Positions 6,060 through 12,760 of a stretch of 18,642 nucleotides of DNA are shown here, piece after piece. How positions within the stretch are numbered: the first letter of the stretch is position 1; each line of letters begins with the position of its first letter. This DNA is from Opitutia bacterium (GTDB lineage Bacteria; Verrucomicrobiota; Verrucomicrobiae; Opitutales; UBA953), in contig CANKZO010000030.1 of the NCBI GenBank assembly GCA_947488485.1, forward strand, positions 1-18,642, read 5' to 3'. Position numbers and translations under genes: made by a program. The notes under the pieces are model-generated. The model was given only the letters and a program-made list of their open reading frames with translations, was not told the DNA's origin and ran no database searches.

Positions 6060-7715
6060 TTAGACCTGCTCTTCGATCTTCAGGGCGCGGTAGCCGCCGA
6101 GGCTCTTGAAGTAGAAGAGCAGCAGCAGGTAGATCGCGGCCATGGTCAGCGGAATGAAGGAATCGGCCTTCAGCGTGGCGCGGTCACCGGCCTGGCTCGC
6201 GGCGAAGATGGCCTTTTTCTCGGCGGTCATCGGGTTGTCGGCTACGGCCTTCTTGGCCTTGGCGAGATCTTCTGGCTTGGCTTCGGCCGGATTGAGTTCA
6301 GCCAGTTCTTTCTCTGCCCCGCGAGCGGCCTTGGCTTCTCCGATCTTGGCTCCAACAACCGCCGTGGCAGGGCTGAAGATTAGGAACTTCGATTCAGTCG
6401 ACGCTTTGTTTGCGGCATACACGGCCGGCGCGTCCTTCTCGAGGGCTTCCGCCGTGAATCGATCCTTGGCGTAGCCGAGGCCGGGGCTGCCGATCAGGCC
6501 GGCGGAGAGCATGCCGATGCCGCCCATGATGGACATGGCCACGGCGCCGGAGCGCGGGAAGCGGTCGCCGACGACGGCGAGCATCGTGGGCCAGAAGAAC
6601 GTCTTTCCGAGGGCGTAGATGCCGAGAGCGACGAGCGCTACGCCGAAGCTGTCCATGCCGGAGGCGAGCTGGAGGCCGCCGACGGCCAGCAGGGCTGAGG
6701 TGACGAGGATGCCGATCGGGGAGAAGCCCAGTTTCGACTCGATGAAATGGGCACAGAAGCGGAGGCCGAACATGATGGCCGAGGCCCAGATGAAGAGGGC
6801 CTTACCTTCCTTCGCGGTGAAGAGGTTGCCCGTGATCGATTCGATCCATCCATCGGTGCCGAGTTCGACCGCGCCGACAAGGGCGTGGGTGATGAAGAGC
6901 ACGAAGAGGAGGAGAGAGCCGATCGAGAAGCGCGTGATGACGCCGACGGCGATCAGGAGGGCACCGCCAACAGCCCAGCCGATATTCTGGTTGTCGAAGA
7001 TCATGGGACTTCCGAGGAATAGGGACACGAGGTACGCGGCGACAGCTGCACCAAGGATACCGACGTCCTTGAACATCTCGGTGAAGGAGGCGCCCTTCTC
7101 GGCGGCTTCCGACTTCGGGAAGGACTGGCCGAAGAACATGATCGCGTAGGCGACGGTCGGCACGAGGTAGAAGGAGAGCTGAGCCTTCCAGCTGAGGCCG
7201 AGGCCTGGGATGCCGAAGATGCCATTGCCAAGTAGGCCGGAGGCGAAGGCACCGACCACCATGCCGAGCGGCCAGGAGGCGTGCAGGATGTTAAGATAGT
7301 GCGTGCGCTGCTTGGGGAAGATCGTGGCGACGAGCGGGTTGGCCACGGCTTCTAGGGTGCCGTTGGCGAAGGAGAAGATGAACATGCCCCAGTAGAGGAA
7401 GCCGTAGGCGTTCGCAGGAGTGGAGGCTCCGAAGGTGACGAACGCCGAGAGGATGTGGCCGAGGAGGGCGACGGCGATGAGCTTGCCGTAGCCGATTTTG
7501 TCGACGATCACGCCGCCGATGATGATGCCGAAGCAGAAGCCTGAGAAGCCGGCGCCACCGATGGCACCCAATTGACCATCTGTGAAATCAAATGCCGATT
7601 TCCAATCGCCTAAGATGCCGCCGCGGAGGGCGAAGCCGACGCCGGCCGCGAGGATAGCCATGAAGCCAGCCCAGAGGAGGCGCTTCGCATTAGGAACCGT
7701 AGTTTCTGTGCTCAT
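6060..7715 (-). CDS. MFS transporter with a large hydrophilic loop before the last helix
   Basis: A 551-residue major facilitator. About twelve hydrophobic segments are visible, with MFS-like stretches such as GGAGFSGFCFGIIIGGVIVDKIGYGK (split by its glycines) and FANGTLEAVANPLVATIFP, the latter reminiscent of the FucP-type sugar:proton symporters. Between helix 11 and helix 12 there is an extra stretch of about 100 residues (roughly 417-518), rich in Ala, Lys and Glu (for example KPEDLAKAKKAVADNP), which most MFS proteins of 400-450 residues lack. ATG 7715 is chosen because upstream codons encode no membrane or leader pattern and lie in the gap to the regulator. The neighbouring oxidoreductase and PAS-AraC genes suggest import of a sugar or polyol. 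The exact substrate cannot be told. Confidence 0.85.
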   Translation of the reverse strand: MSTETTVPNAKRLLWAGFMAILAAGVGFALRGGILGDWKSAFDFTDGQLGAIGGAGFSGFCFGIIIGGVIVDKIGYGKLIAVALLGHILSAFVTFGASTPANAYGFLYWGMFIFSFANGTLEAVANPLVATIFPKQRTHYLNILHASWPLGMVVGAFASGLLGNGIFGIPGLGLSWKAQLSFYLVPTVAYAIMFFGQSFPKSEAAEKGASFTEMFKDVGILGAAVAAYLVSLFLGSPMIFDNQNIGWAVGGALLIAVGVITRFSIGSLLLFVLFITHALVGAVELGTDGWIESITGNLFTAKEGKALFIWASAIMFGLRFCAHFIESKLGFSPIGILVTSALLAVGGLQLASGMDSFGVALVALGIYALGKTFFWPTMLAVVGDRFPRSGAVAMSIMGGIGMLSAGLIGSPGLGYAKDRFTAEALEKDAPAVYAANKASTESKFLIFSPATAVVGAKIGEAKAARGAEKELAELNPAEAKPEDLAKAKKAVADNPMTAEKKAIFAASQAGDRATLKADSFIPLTMAAIYLLLLFYFKSLGGYRALKIEEQV

Positions 7716-7758
7716 AGTATGTTGAGGTAGGGGGGGGTACGGGTGTGAATAAAACCCA

Positions 7759-7766
7759 TCAGACCC
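7759..7766 (+). promoter_or_regulatory. Candidate regulator site TCAGACCC, copy 1
   Basis: TCAGACCC lies 44 bp upstream of the MFS start codon. The same octamer is at 7792-7799 and, inverted, at 8607-8614, all in the two gaps around the PAS-AraC gene. This is a candidate operator for that regulator by position only. Confidence 0.3.
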
Positions 7767-7788
7767 CCTCTGTCGAGAAGGCATCTAG

Positions 7789-7799
7789 GGGTCAGACCC
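7789..7799. promoter_or_regulatory. Candidate operator, perfect palindrome GGGTC-A-GACCC
   Basis: An 11-bp perfect palindrome in the 102-bp gap between the PAS-AraC gene and the MFS start, containing TCAGACCC. A close relative, GGGTCAGGCC, lies at 7815-7824 and overlaps the regulator stop codon. It could be an operator; AraC-type proteins more often bind direct repeats, so this is uncertain. Confidence 0.35.
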
Positions 7800-7817
7800 T
7801 CCTTTAGGGGTTGGGGG

Positions 7818-8558
7818 TCAGGCCTTTAAGTTACGCCGAAACTCCGTCGGGCTGACCTTCATCGCCCGGCGGAACTGGCGGGAGAAATCACTGGCGTCGT
7901 AGAAGCCCGTCTGGTGGGCGATCTCGGAAGGGCGGAGGGAGGTGGTCCGGAGGAGGTCGGAGGCGGCCGCGACCCGCATGCGCACGAGGTAACCGCGCGG
8001 GCTGACTTGATAGGCCTTGTGGAACTTGCGCTCGAACTGGCGGACCGACATGCCGGTCAGCTTGGCCAGCTTGGCGATATTCAGGGAGGTGGTGAGGTTG
8101 TCCTTGATGAACTCCGCCGCGGCTTCGACCTGCAGGAACGGCTCGAGGAGGGCCTTGGTGCCTTCGTAACTACGCACGGTCCCGCAGACCCCACAGGCGC
8201 GCCCGGCTTCATCGAAGACGGGGACCTTGGTGGTCTCATACCAGACATGGTCGCCGTTGGCGTTGGGGAAGAGTTCGATGATCCGCGGCAGAGGCTGACC
8301 GGTCTGGCAGATCTGCAGGTCCTTCTTCTTGAAGGCCGCCGCGAGTTCCGCCGGGAAGATATCCGCGTCGCTCTTGCCGAGCAGGCTCGCTTCGTCGGGA
8401 AAGCCGCAGCGCTGCGCGAAGGCGAGGTTGGCCATCGTGAAGCGGCCGGCCAGATCCTTGGCGAAGAACATTACCCCGGGCAGGTGATCGAACACCGCGC
8501 GCAGGCTCTCCGGGCGCACGAGTCGCATCCACTCCAGACGGGGTTCTGGCGTTTTCAT
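7818..8558 (-). CDS. PAS-domain AraC-family transcriptional regulator
   Basis: A 246-residue regulator. Residues about 8-120 form a PAS-like sensor domain (FDHLPGVMFFAKDLAGRF, SLLGKSDADIFP, then VWYETTKVPVFDEAG), and residues about 140-246 carry the two helix-turn-helix motifs of AraC/XylS proteins (GMSVRQFERKFHKAYQVSP and SEIAHQTGFYDASDFSRQFR, ending KVSPTEFRRNL). I chose ATG 8558; a GTG at 8594 in the same frame would add 12 residues. Neither has a clear ribosome site. The gene precedes the MFS and Gfo/Idh/MocA genes on the same strand, so it most likely controls them. The ligand of the PAS domain is unknown; two cysteines (GRACGVCG) sit where the PAS domain ends. Divergent transcription with the cytochrome gene at 8785 leaves about 230 bp for promoters. 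Confidence 0.85.
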   Translation of the reverse strand: MKTPEPRLEWMRLVRPESLRAVFDHLPGVMFFAKDLAGRFTMANLAFAQRCGFPDEASLLGKSDADIFPAELAAAFKKKDLQICQTGQPLPRIIELFPNANGDHVWYETTKVPVFDEAGRACGVCGTVRSYEGTKALLEPFLQVEAAAEFIKDNLTTSLNIAKLAKLTGMSVRQFERKFHKAYQVSPRGYLVRMRVAAASDLLRTTSLRPSEIAHQTGFYDASDFSRQFRRAMKVSPTEFRRNLKA

Positions 8559-8606
8559 ACCAAGCAGGCTAGGGGGCTTTGGGCAGGTTTCCACCCCATT
8601 TTATTA

Positions 8607-8614
8607 GGGTCTGA
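8607..8614 (-). promoter_or_regulatory. Candidate regulator site TCAGACCC, copy 3
   Basis: TCAGACCC on the minus strand, about 49 bp upstream of the chosen ATG of the PAS-AraC gene. Extended, it reads AGGCCTCAGACCC, which combines the octamer with the GGCC seen near 7815-7824. Its place fits autoregulation, but the motif is short. Confidence 0.3.
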
Positions 8615-8667
8615 GGCCTAAGAGCGGACCGACCAGATGGAGGGGTATTTGTCGTATTAAACCTGCC

Positions 8668-8701
8668 TAGCCCACCCTAATACCACGGGGGTCTTGGGCT
8701 A
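8668..8701. repeat. Inverted repeat TAGCCCA / TGGGCTA upstream of the cytochrome gene
   Basis: Two perfect 7-bp arms (8668-8674 and 8695-8701) are separated by 20 bp in the divergent promoter region between the PAS-AraC gene and the cytochrome c gene. It could be a regulator site or a leader hairpin of the cytochrome transcript. A short palindrome CCCCGGGG lies just after it. Confidence 0.4.
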
Positions 8702-8784
8702 ATTACCTCCCCGGGGGCCAAGGGAACACCCTTTTGCTTTTGAGGTCTTCTCCATTTCCCACACCTCTGTCCTTCATCGCACCC

Positions 8785-9249
8785 ATGACCTCCCTCAAGT
8801 CCCTCGCCCTCGTCTTCTTCGCCGCCGCCGCCGTGGCCGCCCCCGACGCCGAATCCGTCAAGCGCGGCCAGGCCGTCTACTCCCGCACCTGCATCGCCTG
8901 CCACCAGCCGACGGGCATGGGCCTCCCGCCCGTCTTCCCGCCCCTCGCCGGTTCGGAGTGGGTCTCGAAGGACGCTTCGATCGCCGTGCGTAATATCATC
9001 AACGGCATGCAGGGTCCGGTCACCGTCAAGGGCATGACCTATAACAGCATGATGCCCCCGGTCGCCGGCCTGTCCGACAAGGACATCGCCGACGTCGTCA
9101 ATTACGTGAACAACACCTGGGGTAACGCCGGTCCTTCCGTGACCGAAGCCGAAGTCGCCGCGATCAAGAAGAAGTACGCCGATCGCAAGACCCCTTGGAC
9201 CGCCGCCGAATACGAGAAGGAAGCCAAGGAAGCCCCGGCCAAGAAGTAA
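8785..9249 (+). CDS. Small secreted class I cytochrome c
   Basis: A 154-residue protein with a signal peptide (residues 1-19, ending AVAA) and a single cytochrome c domain. The heme site is C36-I-A-C39-H40, and a methionine in SMMPPVAGLSDKDIADVV is the likely sixth ligand. After the domain comes a charged, lysine/glutamate/alanine-rich tail of about 45 residues, probably a flexible extension. It should act in the periplasm as an electron carrier. I start at ATG 8785 because it gives the signal peptide at once; the frame opens earlier with TTG codons. The gene is divergent from the PAS-AraC regulator and lies 94 bp upstream of the ebo cluster on the same strand. A G/C hairpin without a T-run follows the stop (9257-9272), so read-through into the ebo genes is possible. 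Confidence 0.9.
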   Translation: MTSLKSLALVFFAAAAVAAPDAESVKRGQAVYSRTCIACHQPTGMGLPPVFPPLAGSEWVSKDASIAVRNIINGMQGPVTVKGMTYNSMMPPVAGLSDKDIADVVNYVNNTWGNAGPSVTEAEVAAIKKKYADRKTPWTAAEYEKEAKEAPAKK

Positions 9250-9343
9250 GCCGGCACCCGCCGTCGGGCGGGGTGGCTTGACCAGCGGGGACCTCTGCCG
9301 CACTTTGGTGTCTCATCAAAGTACGCGCAGGCGTGCCTCCCCC

Positions 9344-9646
9344 ATGTCGACCCCCCAACCCCATCCCGGCGCCCCCGCCCGCACCCGCGAGCAGGTGGCT
9401 GACCTGCATTTCATGGACGCCCGGTATAAGCTGCTCGACCTGGCGGCCTTCCTCGACCGCCTCGACCGCGCCGCAGGGGGCGAAGACCACCGCGTCCGCG
9501 GCCTCCGTGCCGCCCTCCCGCTCCTCCTGGAAAAGGACGAAGGCCGCGTCGCCCGTATCCTGACCCTCTGGAGCGATCCTTCCGTCGCCCCGATCGAAAA
9601 GGCCGACACCAAGGCCGCCTCGGGCGTCTGGCCCGGCCTCAAGTAA
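9344..9646 (+). CDS. Small protein in the EboA position
   Basis: A 100-residue soluble protein with a Pro/Ala-rich N-terminus (STPQPHPGAPAR) and a mostly helical remainder (DARYKLLDLAAFLDRLDRA, LRAALPLLLEKDEGRVARIL, then LWSDP and GVWPGLK). I do not recognise it on its own. It is the first gene of the ebo cluster and starts 10 bp before eboB, the place that EboA takes elsewhere. EboA proteins that I know of are about twice as long, so this may be a shortened EboA or an unrelated helical protein that replaces it. Start ATG 9344 is the first ATG; the frame is open upstream to 9278 but has no ribosome site or coding character. No catalytic motif is visible. Confidence 0.7.
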   Translation: MSTPQPHPGAPARTREQVADLHFMDARYKLLDLAAFLDRLDRAAGGEDHRVRGLRAALPLLLEKDEGRVARILTLWSDPSVAPIEKADTKAASGVWPGLK

Positions 9647-9656
9647 GCCGCCGACC

Positions 9657-10472
9657 ATGCGTTACATCGAACCGCACGGCCACATGGTGAGCCGCACCAC
9701 CGACGACTATCAGGCCATGGCCCTCGCCGGCTGCGCCGCGATCTGCGAGCCCGCCTTCTGGGCCGGCTTCGACCGCAAGTCCGCCGACGGCTTCTACGAC
9801 TACTTCTGCCAGCTCACCCAGATCGAGCCCAAGCGCGCCGCCAAGTACGGGATGCCGCACTACTCCTGGCTCTGCATCAATCCCAAGGAGTCCGAAGACA
9901 TGGCGCTCGCCGCCGACGTCCTCGCGCTGATTCCGGAATTCCTCAAGGCCCCGACGGTGCTCGGCATCGGCGAGATCGGCCTGAACAAGAATACGCGCAA
10001 TGAGATGAAGGTGCTCGAGCAGCACATCGCCCTTGCGGTGCAGTACGACCAGATGATCCTCGTGCATACGCCGCACCTCGAGGACAAGCGCAAGGGCACG
10101 CGCCTGATCATGGATTGCCTCAAGGCCAACGGCGTCGTGAAGCCCGAGCGCGTGATCATCGACCACGTCGAAGAGCATACCATCCATGACGTCCTCGATC
10201 AGGGCTTCTGGGCCGGCATCACGCTCTATCCGGAATCGAAGTCCACGCCCGTGCGCGCCGTCGACATGATCGAATCCGTCTCCGCCCAGCGCGTCTGGCT
10301 CAACAGCGCGTGCGACTGGGGTCACAGCGATCCGCTCTCCGTGCCCAAGGCCGCGCAGGAGATGCGCCGTCGCGGCCACTCTGCCGCCGCCATCGACCGT
10401 CTCGTCTATGGTAACCCGGTGAAGTTCCTCTCGCAGTCGCCGCGCTTCCAGGACCCCGCCGCCCAGGCCTGA
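9657..10472 (+). CDS. eboB: TatD-like metal-dependent hydrolase EboB
   Basis: A 271-residue TIM-barrel hydrolase of the amidohydrolase/TatD type. Likely metal ligands are H7 and H9 (EPHGHM), E106 (GIGEIGL), H137 and H140 (ILVHTPH), H170 and H174 (IIDHVEEH) and D220 (NSACDWG), so the full ligand set of the fold seems to be present. Unlike housekeeping TatD DNases it has long insertions and the N-terminus MRYIEPHGHM, and it sits in the ebo gene order, which makes EboB the best name. It should be cytoplasmic, since there is no signal peptide. The substrate is unknown. It starts 10 bp after the preceding gene and ends 4 bp before eboE. Confidence 0.88.
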   Translation: MRYIEPHGHMVSRTTDDYQAMALAGCAAICEPAFWAGFDRKSADGFYDYFCQLTQIEPKRAAKYGMPHYSWLCINPKESEDMALAADVLALIPEFLKAPTVLGIGEIGLNKNTRNEMKVLEQHIALAVQYDQMILVHTPHLEDKRKGTRLIMDCLKANGVVKPERVIIDHVEEHTIHDVLDQGFWAGITLYPESKSTPVRAVDMIESVSAQRVWLNSACDWGHSDPLSVPKAAQEMRRRGHSAAAIDRLVYGNPVKFLSQSPRFQDPAAQA

Positions 10473-10476
10473 TCGC

Positions 10477-11649
10477 GTGAAGCTCACGTCCGGACTTTCT
10501 CTCGCCTACTGCACCAACGTCCACCGCGGCGAAGGGTGGGTCGAGACGTTCGCCGGCCTGCGCGACCACGCCCTGCGCGTGCGTGACCGCGTCTCGTCTG
10601 GCAAGACGTACGTCCTCGGCCTGCGTCTCGGTGACCTCGCCGCGAAAGAACTCGCCGTACCCGCCACGCTTGCGGCTTTCCGCGCCTGGCTCGACAAGGA
10701 GAACTGCGTCGTCGCCGGCATCAACGGCTTTCCCTTCGGTCCGTTCCACGGTCAGGCCGTGAAGGACAACGTCTTCGCGCCGGATTGGTGCGAAGCCCCT
10801 CGTCTCGAATACACCAACCGACTCTTCGACCTCCTCGCCGCGTTCGGTCCGCCGGACAAGGTCGGCACCGTCAGCACGCTACCGGGTTCGTTCAAGGGCT
10901 TCGGCCGCACGCCGGACGAGCTCAAGGTCATGCGCCGCAATCTGCTCGCGTGCGCCGAACATCTCGCCCGCCTGCGCGATCGCACCGGCACGCATCTCCG
11001 CCTTGCCTTGGAGCCCGAGCCGATTGGTCACGCCGAGAACACGCCCGAAGCCCTGCGTCTCTTCGAGCAGCTCCGCGCCGAAGAACCCGCCAAGGGGCTC
11101 GTCGATGCGCACCTCGGTATCGCCTACGACACCTGCCACTTCGCGCTCCAATACGAAGAAGCCCACGAGGCCATCGCGCGGCTCAACGCCGGCGGCGCGC
11201 CGGTGCTGAAGTTCCACCTCAGCTCCGCGCTCAAGCTCAAGCCCACCGAGGTCGCCCTCGCGCGCTTGGCGAAGATGCACGAGCCCACCTACCTGCACCA
11301 GACGATGGGGCGGGCTAAGGACGGCTCGATCGTGCGCTTCAAGGACATCCCGCTCGCCATGGCGGCGATCGACCAGCTCCGCGCGCTCGAAGAACTCCGC
11401 GTGCACTTCCACGTGCCGGTCAACGCCGACCGCCTGTCCGACGAACTCTCCACGACCAACGACCACCTGCGGGCCGCGCTCGATGTCATCGCCAAGGCGC
11501 CGGGCGCCTGTCGCGAACTCGAGATCGAGACGTATACCTGGGAGGTCCTGCCGCCCGAAGTCCGCGCGGCGGACGTCGCCGACATGATCGCCGAGGAGTA
11601 TCGCTGGACGCTCGCCGAACTCGCGCAGCGCGGCGTGAAGCCCCTCTGA
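10477..11649 (+). CDS. eboE: TIM-barrel protein EboE (metabolite traffic protein)
   Basis: A 390-residue protein of the xylose-isomerase-like TIM-barrel class. The N-terminus LAYCTNVHRGEGW is diagnostic of the EboE family, and further along GINGFPFGPFHG, RLALEPEP, GIAYDTCHFALQYE and RVHFHVPV are consistent with a metal-binding sugar-isomerase-like site (Glu in LEPEP, Asp and His in YDTCH, His in KFHLSS and HFHVP). The start is GTG 10477, 4 bp after the eboB stop; no other start keeps the YCTN motif. EboE is needed in cyanobacterial ebo clusters for export of a metabolite precursor, but no reaction has been established for it. It is followed after 1 bp by eboC. Confidence 0.9.
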   Translation: MKLTSGLSLAYCTNVHRGEGWVETFAGLRDHALRVRDRVSSGKTYVLGLRLGDLAAKELAVPATLAAFRAWLDKENCVVAGINGFPFGPFHGQAVKDNVFAPDWCEAPRLEYTNRLFDLLAAFGPPDKVGTVSTLPGSFKGFGRTPDELKVMRRNLLACAEHLARLRDRTGTHLRLALEPEPIGHAENTPEALRLFEQLRAEEPAKGLVDAHLGIAYDTCHFALQYEEAHEAIARLNAGGAPVLKFHLSSALKLKPTEVALARLAKMHEPTYLHQTMGRAKDGSIVRFKDIPLAMAAIDQLRALEELRVHFHVPVNADRLSDELSTTNDHLRAALDVIAKAPGACRELEIETYTWEVLPPEVRAADVADMIAEEYRWTLAELAQRGVKPL

Positions 11650-11650
11650 G

Positions 11651-12667
11651 ATGAGTCCGAAGCTGCGCGGCTGGCTGATCCTCACCCGTGGCTCGAATCT
11701 GCCGACGGTCTGGAGCAACGTGATTGCCGGCTGGCTGCTCGCCCAAGGCCTGCGCCTCCATCCGCCGGGTTCCGAATACGCCGGCCAAGCGCCGGATCCG
11801 CTCGGCTGGGGCGGCCTGCTGCTGCTCTTGCTCGGCGTCTCGCTGACTTACGTCGGCGGCATGATCCTGAACGATGCCTTCGACGCCCGCTGGGACGCCG
11901 AGCGTCGCTCGACGCGCCCGATCCCCGCTGGCTTGATCGCTGTCGGTGAAGCGCTCCGTGCCGGTTGGGGTGCGCTCGCCCTCGGCTTCGTCCTCACCGT
12001 CCTCGCCGCGCCCGCGCCTTTGCGTAAGACCGTGGCGGTCGTCGCGCTCCTGCTCGCGCTCTGCGTGCTCATCTACGATCGCTGGCACAAAGGCGTAAGC
12101 TGGGCACCGGCCATCATGGGCGCTTGTCGCGCGCTTCTCCCTCCGCTCGGCTTCCTCGTCGCCGGCGAGCGTCTCTTCCTGCTGCCGATCCCAATGGGCG
12201 ACGCCGATTGGATCATGCTCGCGCACATGTTCGGCCTCTGGCTCCTCACGTTCGCGATCACGCTCGTCGCGCGCCATGAGGCCACCGGCGGTGGCGCGGG
12301 TCGCTGGGTCGAAGGGCTGCTCTTCCTCGCGCCGTTGCCGATGTTCTGGGCGGTCGGCCTTTTCTGGCCGTGGATGCTCCTGTGGTCCGGCGTGTATGTC
12401 TGGTGGCTCCTCCGCTCGAATCGTCGTCATCCTTTGCCGGAAGGCGTCGGCGCCCGCGTGGCCGACCGATTGGCGTCGATGCCGTTGATCGACGTGATGA
12501 CCAGCGGCTATGTCGCGTTCATCAGCCTGGCGCTCCTCTTGAAGCGTAAGGGCGTGCATCCCGAGGCCCTCTTCGATGCCGGCTGCCTGCTCCTGCTCGC
12601 CGTCGGTACCGCTCCTTTCGCCATGCGGCTCGTCCTGCGCTGGCGGAAGCAGATTCCCTCCACCTGA
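11651..12667 (+). CDS. eboC: UbiA-family prenyltransferase EboC
   Basis: A 338-residue integral membrane protein with about eight or nine hydrophobic helices. The first UbiA aspartate-rich motif is N74-D75-A-F-D78-A-R-W-D82, followed by RSTRPIPAG, and the second motif region is represented by Y142-D143-R-W-H-K. UbiA enzymes move a prenyl chain from a prenyl diphosphate onto an acceptor at the membrane, with Mg2+ held by these aspartates. The combination NDAFDARWD...RPIPAG with YDRWHK is the EboC type, not the menaquinone or ubiquinone type. The gene starts 1 bp after the eboE stop and is followed by a 93-bp gap before eboD. In cluster terms it could attach a lipid to the EboD product; this is inference. 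Confidence 0.9.
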   Translation: MSPKLRGWLILTRGSNLPTVWSNVIAGWLLAQGLRLHPPGSEYAGQAPDPLGWGGLLLLLLGVSLTYVGGMILNDAFDARWDAERRSTRPIPAGLIAVGEALRAGWGALALGFVLTVLAAPAPLRKTVAVVALLLALCVLIYDRWHKGVSWAPAIMGACRALLPPLGFLVAGERLFLLPIPMGDADWIMLAHMFGLWLLTFAITLVARHEATGGGAGRWVEGLLFLAPLPMFWAVGLFWPWMLLWSGVYVWWLLRSNRRHPLPEGVGARVADRLASMPLIDVMTSGYVAFISLALLLKRKGVHPEALFDAGCLLLLAVGTAPFAMRLVLRWRKQIPST

Positions 12668-12760
12668 GTAAACGAGGGTTTTTGCCTTAGAGGCGGGTTT
12701 TCCGGGAACTGGGCTTGTCCTCCGGCGTCTCACTCTTTCTGATTAACCCTCCCCCGGGCC
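12668..12760 (+). other. 93-bp gap inside the ebo cluster
   Basis: This is the only sizeable interruption in the ebo genes. It holds a T-rich stretch, no strong hairpin, and a weak promoter-like pair (TTGTCC at 12715-12720 with TGATTA at 12740-12745, spacing 19). EboD and EboF may have a separate promoter here. Confidence 0.3.

Noticed and set aside
4853..6109. Open plus-strand frame of about 420 codons opposite the Gfo/Idh/MocA gene
   Set aside because: No domain or start signal; low-complexity mix of Arg, Val, Asp, Leu and Gly. It crosses the terminator hairpin at 6011-6038 and mirrors a well-supported minus-strand gene.
8559..8594. GTG start at 8594 for the PAS-AraC regulator
   Set aside because: It would add only 12 residues without clear homology, and no ribosome site supports it over ATG 8558. 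It cannot be fully excluded.
9257..9272. Terminator after the cytochrome c gene
   Set aside because: A 6-bp G/C hairpin with a 4-nt loop exists, but no T-run follows, so I do not call it a rho-independent terminator.
10879..11718. Open minus-strand frame of about 280 codons opposite eboE
   Set aside because: It spans the eboE/eboC junction and has no recognisable motif. EboE on the plus strand is supported by its YCTN motif and tight spacing with its neighbours.
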